DNA from: Anaerolineaceae bacterium
GTDB lineage: Bacteria; Chloroflexota; Anaerolineae; Anaerolineales; UBA11579
Direction: 5' to 3'
Length of the DNA: 35,880 nt
NCBI GenBank assembly: GCA_900299355.1
Contig: OMJR01000056.1
Span: 1-35,880 of the forward strand
A program made the translations under genes and the position numbers. Within the stretch, counting starts at the first letter, position 1. Every line of letters begins with the position of its first letter. The notes beneath the pieces were generated by a model. The model worked only from the letters and a program-made list of their open reading frames with translations, was not told the origin of the DNA and did not search any database. Below, piece after piece: positions 24,191-32,900 of this stretch.

Positions 24191-25732
24191 TTAGAGTTGA
24201 TTAAAGGCGCCCTCCAGCAGCATCTCCCGAACCTGCTCAATCTCCGGCCCCCACAGGCTGTCGGCCGCCCGGAAGGGGACGCGCTGGCGCAGGATTTGAT
24301 GCGCCTGGCGCACCCCGGCGCCGGCTTCGGCCTCGGGCATATCCTGCAAGCGCAGGTCCAGCGCCCGTGCCGCGCAATAGAGCTCAATCGCCAGCACGTG
24401 GGCGGCGTTGTGGGCCACATCCCAGGCGTGGCGCGCGGCGGTCATGGCGTTGGCGTTGTGGTCTTCCTTGCCCGCCGAAGTGGGCAGCGAGCGTACCGAA
24501 TCGGGCGCGGCCAGTCCTTGATTTTCCAGCACCAGCGAGGCAGCCGTGTACTGGGCTAGCATCATGCCGCTGTTCAGCCCCGCGCCCTCGCGCTCGCCGA
24601 CCAGCATCGGCGGCAATTCACCGTTCATCTTGCCATCCACCAGCGTATAGGAGCGGCGCTCGCTGATGGCGGCCACTTCGCTTAGGACAATCTTCAAATA
24701 ATCCATTGCCAACCCGACCGGTTCGCCGTGGAAGTTGCCGCCGCTGATGCTTTCTCCTGGCCCGAAGAGCAGGGGGTTATCCGTGGCAGCGTTGATTTCG
24801 GCCTCGATGATGCCGCGCACGAAGGCCAGCGTTTCGCGTGCGGGGCCTTGCACCTGCGGCGCGCAACGCAGCGAGTACACATCCTGCACGCGGCCGGCAG
24901 CGTCCAGCAGGCTGCTGCCCTGGGTCAGCGCACGGATGCGTTCGGCGACCTGCATCTGGCCCGGCTGGCGGCGCGCGGCATGCAGACGCTCGTCGAAGGC
25001 CGCTGAGACGCCCAAGAGGGCTTCCAGGCTCATCGCGGCGCTTAGGTCGGCGGCGTTCAGCAGCATTTCGCTCTGCTCGATGGTCAACGCTGCCAGCGCG
25101 GCCGAGAAGGTCGCGCCGTTGGTAATTGCCAGCCCTTCTTTGGGACCCAGCACCAAGCGCGGAATGCCGGCGGCCTGCATGGCGGCCTTGCCGCTCAGGC
25201 GTTGGCCCTCGTAGAGAGCCCAACCCGATTCCTCGTCGCGGTCGGCTGCGTCGGTGCTGAGCACCAGCGCCAGATGGGAGAGCGGGGCTAGGTCGCCAGA
25301 CGAGCCCAGCGAACCCTGGCTGGGAATGCAGGGGGTCAGGTTCGCATTGAGCATCGCTATCAGGGTGTCAATCATCGCCACCCGCGCGCCAGAGTAGCCG
25401 GCGGCGAGCGTGTTGGCGCGAATCAACATGGCCGCCCGCACCACCGCCTCCGGTAAATCGGGGCCGGTGCCCAGCGCGTGGCTGATGATGAGGTTGCGGT
25501 TGAGCGCTTGAATGTCGGCATCCGGGATGCGGGTTTCGCTGAAAATGCCGAAGCCGGTGTTTATCCCGTAGACCGGTTGGCCTTTGTCCACAATCTGGGC
25601 CACCCAATCCTGGGCCTCGGCGACCCGCTGGCGCGCATCCGGCGCCAATTCCACCTGCGCGCCGTGCACAGCCACCTGCTGCACCTGAGCCAGCGTCAGG
25701 GTCTGGCCGCCAATCTTGACTATGTCTGCCAT
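24191..25732 (-). CDS. hutH: Histidine ammonia-lyase (aromatic amino acid lyase family)
   Basis: 513-residue MIO-dependent ammonia-lyase, most like histidine ammonia-lyase, which makes urocanate from histidine. The family signature is present, with the MIO tripeptide region reading GSLGSSGDLAPLSH (S144-S145-G146): Ser-Ser-Gly where Ala-Ser-Gly is usual. The catalytic Tyr is in VYGINTGFG (Y55), and LIISHALG (H85) has the Ser-His pair typical of HAL and not the Phe/Leu of PAL. Length is typical (about 510). The ATG directly follows the stop of the unknown upstream gene (TAGATG). No hutU, hutI or hutG is in the window, so an isolated role, or a tyrosine/phenylalanine substrate, cannot be excluded. 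Confidence 0.9.
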   Translation of the reverse strand: MADIVKIGGQTLTLAQVQQVAVHGAQVELAPDARQRVAEAQDWVAQIVDKGQPVYGINTGFGIFSETRIPDADIQALNRNLIISHALGTGPDLPEAVVRAAMLIRANTLAAGYSGARVAMIDTLIAMLNANLTPCIPSQGSLGSSGDLAPLSHLALVLSTDAADRDEESGWALYEGQRLSGKAAMQAAGIPRLVLGPKEGLAITNGATFSAALAALTIEQSEMLLNAADLSAAMSLEALLGVSAAFDERLHAARRQPGQMQVAERIRALTQGSSLLDAAGRVQDVYSLRCAPQVQGPARETLAFVRGIIEAEINAATDNPLLFGPGESISGGNFHGEPVGLAMDYLKIVLSEVAAISERRSYTLVDGKMNGELPPMLVGEREGAGLNSGMMLAQYTAASLVLENQGLAAPDSVRSLPTSAGKEDHNANAMTAARHAWDVAHNAAHVLAIELYCAARALDLRLQDMPEAEAGAGVRQAHQILRQRVPFRAADSLWGPEIEQVREMLLEGAFNQL

Positions 25733-26515
25733 CTACCAGTTCACTCCTGGGGCGGTGTTGGTATCGGCCTGCTCGCCGATGACTTTGTACATGGTCACAT
25801 TCGAATAGGGTTCACCCAGCACCCCGTCGTGAATCGCCCAGGAACGCAGCCGCAGGCTTTCGCCGGCCACCTGCGGCCGGAAGGTGCTGCCATCCAGCTT
25901 TTCGTGCAGTTCGCCGCCGGGTTGGAAGCCTTCATGGATGCGCTCCATCAGGCGGCGGCCGCGCTGGTAGCGCAGCCCATAGCGTTCGAAAATAATCGCG
26001 TTGTGATAGTAGAGCGGCTCGACAAAATAGCGGTCGTGGCCCAGGCTGCGCACGAAAACCTCGAAGGCTACCCGCGCCTCGCCCAGCAAGTGCAGGCCGC
26101 CACGTACTTGGCCGGGCAGCAGCCCGGCGGCCATCGCCGCGGCTTCGGCCTCCAGGTTGCGGTGAGCGGTGCCGAAAGTGGTGGGGGTGCCATCCGGCAG
26201 GCGGTCCACGTCGAAACGCGGCGAATTGGGGTCATTCATGATGTAGAGTAAAACGTGGATTTGGCCGTTGAGCGTATCGGTCAGGTGGCCGTAAATTATC
26301 GGGTCTTCAAACCCGTGCTGGTGGTAGAGCTTGAGCTCGACGTCGCTGCTTTCGGGGCCGCCCTGGATGTGAAACAGGTCGCGGCCCTGGCTGTCTTTGA
26401 GGTCCTCGGCCAGGTCGAACATGGCCAGCGCTTCGGGCGGGATTAATTGTTTATACAGCGCCGGCTGTTCCGGCGCGGGCAGGCGGCTGATGCCGGCGAC
26501 CGAACTGATCGCCAT
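25733..26515 (-). CDS. Uncharacterised 260-residue protein between smpB and hutH
   Basis: I do not recognise this family. The protein starts MAISSVAGISRLPAPEQPALYKQL and is soluble-looking, without signal peptide or membrane segment. Notable conserved-looking segments are FHIQGGPESSDVELKLYH, DPIIYGHLTDTLNGQIHVLLYIMNDP, EVFVRSLGHDRYFVEPLYYHNAIIFERYG and RSWAIHDGVLGEPYSNV. It is rich in His, Tyr and acidic residues, which may mark a catalytic or metal site, but no known motif stands out. I use ATG 26515 rather than the longer ORF, because upstream residues are smpB read in another frame. It begins one nucleotide after the smpB stop, and hutH begins directly after its own stop, so it is surely co-translated. 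Confidence 0.82.
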   Translation of the reverse strand: MAISSVAGISRLPAPEQPALYKQLIPPEALAMFDLAEDLKDSQGRDLFHIQGGPESSDVELKLYHQHGFEDPIIYGHLTDTLNGQIHVLLYIMNDPNSPRFDVDRLPDGTPTTFGTAHRNLEAEAAAMAAGLLPGQVRGGLHLLGEARVAFEVFVRSLGHDRYFVEPLYYHNAIIFERYGLRYQRGRRLMERIHEGFQPGGELHEKLDGSTFRPQVAGESLRLRSWAIHDGVLGEPYSNVTMYKVIGEQADTNTAPGVNW

Positions 26516-26516
26516 C

Positions 26517-26969
26517 TCAGCCGCGTTCCTTGAGCGCGCGTTGAATATCGCGCTGGGCATCCTGCTTTTTGATGGATTGGCGCTTGTCGTATTTGCGTTT
26601 GCCGCGTCCCACGGCAATCTCCACCTTGGCGCGCCCATCTTTGAGATGCACCTGGGTGGGCACAATCGTCAAGCCTCTTTTCTGCACCGCGTCCCACAGT
26701 TGGTCGATCTCGCGTTTGTGCAACAGCAGCTTGCGCTCGCGGGTCGGCTCGTGGCCCTGGTCGGCGGCCTGCTCGTAGGGCGCGATGTGCGCGTTCACCA
26801 GCCAGGCTTCCTCGCCGTCGGTGCGCACATAGGCTTCTTTGAGGCTGACCTGACTGGCACGAATGGATTTGATTTCGCTGCCCTTCAATACCAGCCCGGC
26901 CTCATAGGTATCCAGGAGTTCGTAATCGGATTTGGCTTTGCGATTACGCGCAATCACTTTCACAGACAT
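26517..26969 (-). CDS. smpB: SmpB, tmRNA-binding protein
   Basis: 150-residue SsrA-binding protein, partner of tmRNA in rescuing stalled ribosomes. The family sequence is complete: ARNRKAKSDYELLDTYEAGLVLKGSEIKSIR, then KEAYVR, EAWLVNAHIAPYEQA, RKLLLHKREIDQL, GLTIVPTQVHLKDGRAKVEIAVGRGKRKYDKR and the basic C-terminal tail IKKQDAQRDIQRALK that enters the decoding centre. I start at ATG 26969 (MSVKVIARN), where homology begins; the ORF track extends 35 codons upstream. The Shine-Dalgarno is weak. The tmRNA gene itself (ssrA) is not visible in the window. Confidence 0.97.
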   Translation of the reverse strand: MSVKVIARNRKAKSDYELLDTYEAGLVLKGSEIKSIRASQVSLKEAYVRTDGEEAWLVNAHIAPYEQAADQGHEPTRERKLLLHKREIDQLWDAVQKRGLTIVPTQVHLKDGRAKVEIAVGRGKRKYDKRQSIKKQDAQRDIQRALKERG

Positions 26970-27159
26970 AGACCGCGATTCTAGCATGAGGGAAGGCATA
27001 GCGGTGCGTTTTTGGGCGTGTGGCAACCAGCAGCCATCGCCATTACGAAAAGGACAAAGCGTGGCCTCGCTCACTAGCGCTCCCGCGCAATGACGTTATT
27101 GGGTAAGGGTTTGCTGCTATGCGCAAGGCCATCAGCGTGGGATGTATAACAACCTCAGA

Positions 27160-27308
27160 CTTGTCATTCCGAGCGAGGCGGCAAGGCCGCCGACGAGGAA
27201 TTCCTATGCAGGCTGATTAGCCATCATGTCATTAGGAACAGTAACCGTGTACAGGAATTCCTCGTCGGGTACCGCAAAAGCTGCGTTGCCCTCGCTCGGA
27301 ATGACAAG
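27160..27308. repeat. Nested inverted-repeat (MITE/REP-like) element, 149 bp
   Basis: Terminal inverted repeats are perfect over 19 bp: CTTGTCATTCCGAGCGAGG (27160-27178) and CCTCGCTCGGAATGACAAG (27290-27308). Inside is a second perfect pair of 15 bp: CGACGAGGAATTCCT (27191-27205) and AGGAATTCCTCGTCG (27253-27267). There is no coding potential. It is similar in size and end sequence to 3997-4135 but much less degraded, suggesting a more recent copy. Confidence 0.8.
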
Positions 27309-27319
27309 CGTGCAAACAA

Positions 27320-27347
27320 AAGAGGCGCGGGATGTCCCGCGCCTCTT
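27320..27347 (-). terminator. Terminator of the TPR-peptidase operon
   Basis: AAGAGGCGCGGGA, TG, TCCCGCGCCTCTT: a 13-bp GC-rich stem followed on the minus strand by TTTGTTTGC. It lies 31 nt after the peptidase stop codon. Confidence 0.75.
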
Positions 27348-27377
27348 GCTGATTACTGCTCACTAATCAGTGTATGT

Positions 27378-29993
27378 CTAGCGCGACACCGCCAGCTTGA
27401 CCACCTTGCCCTGGGCGTTCATCGTGATGCGGGCGTAGTGGTTGTGCACGTACTGGTTGTTCTGCACCTTCTTGCTCAGCGTCACCAGTTGGCGGTTGGG
27501 GGCCATGCCCGGCGTCGACTTGCCGTGGTTGTGGTGGGGCAGGTGGCAATCGTGGCCGCGGCATTCGGTGTGCTCGTGGCTGAAAGTCAGGCTGCTATCC
27601 ACCATGCCGGGCAGGTAATCCTTGACGATGGATTTGACCGAGGCAATCGTCTCTTGCGGTAGCTCGGCCGGGTCCACCAGCGGGTTCTCAGCGCGGTCAC
27701 AGACGGTCTTGATTTCGGGCGCAGCGCCATTCGGGCGCATGATGCGCTTGGGCACCGAGCCGGCCGTGACGGCCTGGGCCAGCGGGTCGCCGTAGAGCAC
27801 AAAACTAATCAGCGTCTTCTGGTCTTCGCCGTCCAGGTATCCCTGGCGGCGGTGCATGGCGTGGGCCAGCGCAATCTTGGCGCGGCGCAGCGCTTCGCCC
27901 ACCGGGTGGCCTTCGTTCATCAGCTTCCAGAAGGTCTGCCCCAGCAAATCGGCGGCAATCAGCGGGGTGGTCACCGAACCATAGCTGGTGCAGGTGGAAC
28001 CGACCACGGCCTTGGAGCCGGAAGCCAGGAACTTCAACGACAGGGCGTTCTCGACAGTCTTGCCAATCACGTTGGCGCCGTAGCAGGCTTCACTAAAGAC
28101 CACCTGGGGCGCGCGGCCGCTGTTGATGACATCTTCAGGGCTGAGCGCTACCGGGTAGTCAGGGCCCTCGGGGGTCTCCACCGGGTCGCGCTGACCGTAC
28201 CATTCAGGGGCGTCCTGCAAACCGTGTAGGTTGAAGTAGGCTACTTCCAGCTTTTGGCCGGCGTCCTTGGGCAGCTTGCCGCTGCCAGTGGGCGGGGAGA
28301 TGGCCAGCTTGCGCGGCTCGCCAATCGTGCGGTACACAGAGTGCGAGGCGCGGCGCCAAATCTCGGCGCTGTAGCCAAAGCTCTTGCGCTGTGGGCGGCC
28401 GATGCCGAAGCCGGCCAGGATGCGGCCAATCGTGTCGCGCAGACCTTTGGACTTGGCCTGGCTGCTGCGGCTGGCGGCAATTTTCTCCAGCGCCTTAATC
28501 AGCAGGCTGGGGTCGCCGTTGGCGCCGCCCGGCAGGCGGCCAACCGGCCAGGTGGGCACGAAGTAATTCTCGTCCATGCTGGCGTAGGGGTTATCGGAGG
28601 GCACGTCTTTATCGTCATCGTCCACCGGGTTGGGCAGGTGGTGGAAGGGCACCACTTGCGGCCCACCGACGATGAGCAGGGCGCCAATCATTTCGCCCTT
28701 GGCGCGCAGGGCTTCATCTAAATCGGAGAGCAGGTGTTTGATGGTCCAGGCGTTGTCGGCCTTGGCCGGCTGCAAACCGAACTTCTCGGTGTAGCTGGCT
28801 TCGTCGGCATAAATCAGGTGCGCATCCCAGTTGGGGTGGGCGCCGGTGGTGCTGGCGACCGCGCGCATGGCCTTATCAATTGCGGCCCAATTGTCCTTGC
28901 CGTACTGCTTCTCCAGGCCGGCCTTGGTGCTCAACACCACATAGGCCGGGAAACGGCCATCCGCGCGCAGGCGCAGCTGCTCGGTGGTGGTGTCCATCTC
29001 GTCCAGGTCAATCGGCGTCTCGGGCTCGGGGTCGATTTCAAAGGGACTCTCGCCTTTGGGCTCAGGTTCGGCCATCGGGCTGAACTCTTCGTCCAGCACT
29101 AGTTTGGGCTTGGCAGGCGCGGGCTGCGGCGCGGTGGGCTGCACCTCAACCGGGTCCACCGCCTTAGCGGTCGCCACGCTTTCCAGCGCGTTCCAGCCCA
29201 AAGCAGCCGCCACCTTGGCGGGGATGGGCGCCTCGACCATGTGCTGCAATTGCTTGGGCCACAGACCGATGAAGGCGTGCTCGCTGCCCCACAGGCGGCG
29301 GGCGACCTGGCCAGTGACGTCCTCGGCCACGCATTCGTGCAGCAAATTCACGGCGCCGTCTTCCTCGCCGCTTTCCATCAATTGGTCGGCCAGCATCAGC
29401 TTGAAGTACAGGGTGTGCGGCCACTGGCTGCTGTAGAGTTCAATCAGGTTGTGCAGGGCCAGCCAGCTGTACTCCATCGCTTCGGCGATTTGCAGGTGCA
29501 GCATTGCCGGCAGGGGGCTGGGCGGCTGGCTCATCAGCGCGGCTTGCACTTGCGCCTCGGCCTTCTGCAGGTCGCCGGCCAGCAACGAATTCTGGGCGCC
29601 GATCAACTGCTGGGCCCAGGTCTCGATGCCCTCAGGCGCACTCTCGGGCTGCTTCAGGACGGTGGCCGCAGCGCGGGCGCTCTCGGCCATATCGGGCTGC
29701 ACGCGGCGGGCCACATGCGCCAACAGCTCCTGCGCTTCGGCGTACTGCGGGTCCAGCTTGGTGAGCCGGGCCAGGATGGCTAGCGCCTTGGTGGCCTTGC
29801 CTTCCTGCAGCAGGGCCTTGGCGCGCAGGTATTCAACCGGCAAATCGTAGGGGAAGGCGTTAAGCCAATCCTCGGAGAGGGCGCGCACGAAGCGTTCCTC
29901 GCCGGACTGCAAGGCAATCTGCAGCAGGGTCAGCACTTCGGCGCGGTCAACCGCCATGCCTTCACTGATTTGTTTGTGTAATGTCCTGTTCAT
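27378..29993 (-). CDS. TPR-like / clan CD (C25, caspase-like) peptidase, 871 aa
   Basis: Three-part protein. Residues about 1-270 are helical, TPR-like repeats. About 280-335 is an acidic, Pro-rich linker. About 340-745 is a gingipain-like (C25/CHAT-type, caspase-fold) peptidase domain with IVGGPQVVPFHHL, NPYASMDENYFVPTWPVGRLPGG, the presumed catalytic His in YFNLHG (H590), the presumed catalytic Cys in VVFSEACYGAN (C637), and LYGDPLAQA at its end. After this comes a His/Cys cluster (HEHTECRGHDCHLPHHNHG, 806-824) of unknown use, possibly metal-binding. There is no signal peptide, unlike secreted gingipains, so a cytoplasmic protease is likely. Its ATG overlaps the stop of the giant TPR gene (ATGA), implying translational coupling. 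Substrate and trigger are unknown. Confidence 0.85.
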   Translation of the reverse strand: MNRTLHKQISEGMAVDRAEVLTLLQIALQSGEERFVRALSEDWLNAFPYDLPVEYLRAKALLQEGKATKALAILARLTKLDPQYAEAQELLAHVARRVQPDMAESARAAATVLKQPESAPEGIETWAQQLIGAQNSLLAGDLQKAEAQVQAALMSQPPSPLPAMLHLQIAEAMEYSWLALHNLIELYSSQWPHTLYFKLMLADQLMESGEEDGAVNLLHECVAEDVTGQVARRLWGSEHAFIGLWPKQLQHMVEAPIPAKVAAALGWNALESVATAKAVDPVEVQPTAPQPAPAKPKLVLDEEFSPMAEPEPKGESPFEIDPEPETPIDLDEMDTTTEQLRLRADGRFPAYVVLSTKAGLEKQYGKDNWAAIDKAMRAVASTTGAHPNWDAHLIYADEASYTEKFGLQPAKADNAWTIKHLLSDLDEALRAKGEMIGALLIVGGPQVVPFHHLPNPVDDDDKDVPSDNPYASMDENYFVPTWPVGRLPGGANGDPSLLIKALEKIAASRSSQAKSKGLRDTIGRILAGFGIGRPQRKSFGYSAEIWRRASHSVYRTIGEPRKLAISPPTGSGKLPKDAGQKLEVAYFNLHGLQDAPEWYGQRDPVETPEGPDYPVALSPEDVINSGRAPQVVFSEACYGANVIGKTVENALSLKFLASGSKAVVGSTCTSYGSVTTPLIAADLLGQTFWKLMNEGHPVGEALRRAKIALAHAMHRRQGYLDGEDQKTLISFVLYGDPLAQAVTAGSVPKRIMRPNGAAPEIKTVCDRAENPLVDPAELPQETIASVKSIVKDYLPGMVDSSLTFSHEHTECRGHDCHLPHHNHGKSTPGMAPNRQLVTLSKKVQNNQYVHNHYARITMNAQGKVVKLAVSR

Positions 29994-32900
29994 ACGGCAA
30001 CACCTGTTCCTTCAGGTTTGTGTACCAAATTGAGTGCGATGACGGCGGCCAACTGCTTTTGTACGCGGGCATCCTTGGGAGCCAGCTTGGCAGCGGCGCG
30101 GAGTTCGTTTTCGGCCGTGGCGTAATCCTTGGCTTCCTTGAGCGCCAGCGCGGCTTCCAGATGCGGCTCGGCCTGCTCGGGGGCGGCCTTGGCGGCCATC
30201 TCAAAGGCATTCAGCGCGGCGTGATGCTGGCGTCGGGCCAGGAAGACCCGTCCGCGCTCCATATGCGCTTCGGCCAAATTGGGCGCCTGTTCCACAGCTT
30301 TATCCAAATGGTGCAAGCTTTGGTCCAACTGGCCACGGTGCTTCAATAATTGCCCCAGGTGCAGCTGCAGGCTCGCGCTTTCCTCGGCCGACAAACCCTT
30401 TTCCTGCTTGGCGGCTTGCTGCGCGGCCTGGATGGCCTCGTGTAATTCACCGGCGGCGGCCAGCATCTGGGAGAGGGCCACAAAGGCTTCGGCGCGGTCG
30501 GGATAACGCTCGGCCAAATTCTGCAGCGCCTGGCGGCCCAATTCCTGGCCGCGGCTTTCCAGAATGAGTTGGGCGCGGCTGATGAGGAAGGGCAGGGGGT
30601 CGGCCGCAATTTTCTGGGCCTGTTCCAAAATCTCAATCGCCTGCTCGTATTTGCCCATGCGCTTTAGCGCCTCGGCCAGAATTTTCAATGCGCCGGGGTG
30701 CTGGGAGGTCAGCTTGAGGGCGTTCTCCATCAAGCCCTTGGCGGCCGGGCCGTCTTCTTCCTGCAGGGCCAGTTCGGCTTGCAGCATCAGCGGCTCGACG
30801 GCGTGCGGGGCGGCCTTGGCGGCGCGCAGGGCAAAGTGCTTGGCCTGGCGCAGGTCGCGGTTGCGGCGGTGGGCTTCGGCCAGCAGCATCAAGGTATCAG
30901 CCTGGTTCTTCTCCAGCTTGTGGGCCTGCTCGAAGGCGGCCACCGCAGCGGAGTGGTAGCGGGCGGCCATCTGGGCCTGGCCCAGCGCCACGTAGTGGGC
31001 GGCGTGCTCGGGTTCCAGGTCGGCGGCGTGCTCCAGGTGGGCGATGGCTTTGGCGGTCTGCCCGGTGTTCAATTCCAGCTCGGCAGCCAGCGCCTGCCAG
31101 CGGGCCTGGGCGGGCTGCAGGGCCAGGGCGCGCTCAATGTGCTCGAGCGCGGCTTCGGTGCGCCCGGCGGCCTGGGCCAAACGGGCGGCAATTGCCTGGT
31201 AATAGCCGTTGGCGCCCTCGGCATTGGCCTGCTTGGCAAACTCATAGGCCAACTGCGGGTCAGTGCTGGCGATGGCCAGGGCGCGTTCAATCAGCACTAC
31301 CGGGCTGGTCAGATGGCCTTTGCTCTGGGCCTCGGCGGATTTCAACTGGTCGCGCCCGGCGGCATAGCGAATCAGTGCGGCGGCTTCCTCGGCGCTAGCC
31401 GGGTAGCTGGCGGTCAATTCCTCAATCTCAGCTTCGGCGCCCAGGCGCAGGCTGGCGCGCGTGCTCCAGCCCTTCATCTGCGCTTGCAGGCCGGCCAAGC
31501 CCGCGTTGCGACCGGCGGCTTCGAAAGCGCCTTCAATCTGGGCCAGCGTGTCGGCAGCCTGGCGCTCGGCGACCATCGCTACACCGGCATCTATGCTCAA
31601 CTGTTGCCATTCGGCCTGCTGCAGCAGGCCGCGGCCCAGGGCAAACTGCGCGCGCGGCTGCTGGCTGCGGGCCTGGGCGGCCTGGTTGAATAGTTGGATA
31701 GCCAGCGTCCAGTTACCCAATTCCTGGGCGGCGGTGGCGACCGCTTGGATGGCGGCGCCGAATTCATCGCGACCAAAGTCGGACGCCAGGGCTTCCTCGG
31801 CGGCCTGCAAATAAGTCTTGGCTTCGGAGTAAGCGCCGCGGCGCTGCGCCAGGCGGGCCTGCAGAGCCAGCACGCGCGGGTGGCTTTCGTGCATATCCAG
31901 GGCCGGGGCCAGCATCTTGGCCGCTTCGACTTCCTCGCCCTTATCCAGGGCCAGTTCGGCGCTCAGCAGTGACAAGTTCACATCTGCGGCGTTCCAGCTG
32001 GCATCCGCCAGCAATTCGGCGGCGCGCTGCGGCTGCAGGCAGGCCTGGGCCAACTCGGCGGCGTAGACCACCCGGCCCAGGTTGCGGCCGTCTTCGGCCA
32101 CGGCTTGCCCGGCGTAATCCAGCGCGGTGGCGTAATCGTGGCTGCCGGCCAATAGTTGCGCCTTGCTGAACAGCAGGTCGGCGTCGTGGGGCAGGATGTC
32201 CAAGGCGTTATCCAGGCTGTGCAGGGCCGCCTGCGGGCGCTCTATGTGCACCAGCACGTCGGCCTGTTTGGCCAACAGGCGGGCGTCATTGGGATGCGCT
32301 TCCAGGCTCTGCTCCAGGGTTTCCAGCGCTTTGTCCAGCTTGCCGATGCCCGCGAAGGCTTTGCTCAAAGCCAGATAGAGTTCGCTATCCGGCGTTTCGG
32401 CCAACTGAATCGCGCGGGTCCAATAGGGGATGCTGGCCTGCTCGGCGCCGTGGGCGGCCAGGAAATCGGCGGCCTTAGCCAGCAGCGGGCTATCCACATC
32501 CGCTTCGGCGGTGAGCAGCTTCTTCATGTTGGCCTCGGCGGACTTGGCATCGCCGGTGTGCCATTGCGTCTCGGCCAGCGCCAGGGTCAGCGGGCTGTCG
32601 GCCGGGTTGGCGGCCAGCGCTTTAGCGAGGGCATCGCTGGCGGCATCCAGCTTGCCGGCGGCCTGGGCCTGCTCGGCGTACCATTGCACGGTGGCGGCGT
32701 CCTCCCCGGCATTCAAATAGACCTTGTGCGCGATTTGGAAGGCTTCCTCGGCGCGGTCTAACTGGCGGTAGGCGCCGCACAAGGCGCGCAGCACGCTCAA
32801 ATCTTCGGGGCTTTCCTTCTGCAGGGTTTCCAGGGTCGCCAAGCCGTCTTCGTGCTGGCTGGCTTCCAACTGGGTGGCGGCCTTGCTGGTAATCAGGCGG

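Larger units (their letters stand above)
26970..27377. other. Intergenic region with repeats and a terminator
   Basis: 408 nt without a gene. It contains a degenerate GTCATTGCGC-type fragment in inverse orientation (about 27064-27094), the nested inverted-repeat element 27160-27308, a strong hairpin terminator (27320-27347) for the peptidase gene, and a GATTACTGCTCACTAATCAG stretch similar in style to 13920-13940. The smpB promoter must lie at the left end, but I see no good match. Confidence 0.6.

Noticed and set aside
30698-31693. Plus-strand ORF of 331 aa
   Set aside because: Same reason: a low-complexity antisense product of the TPR array.
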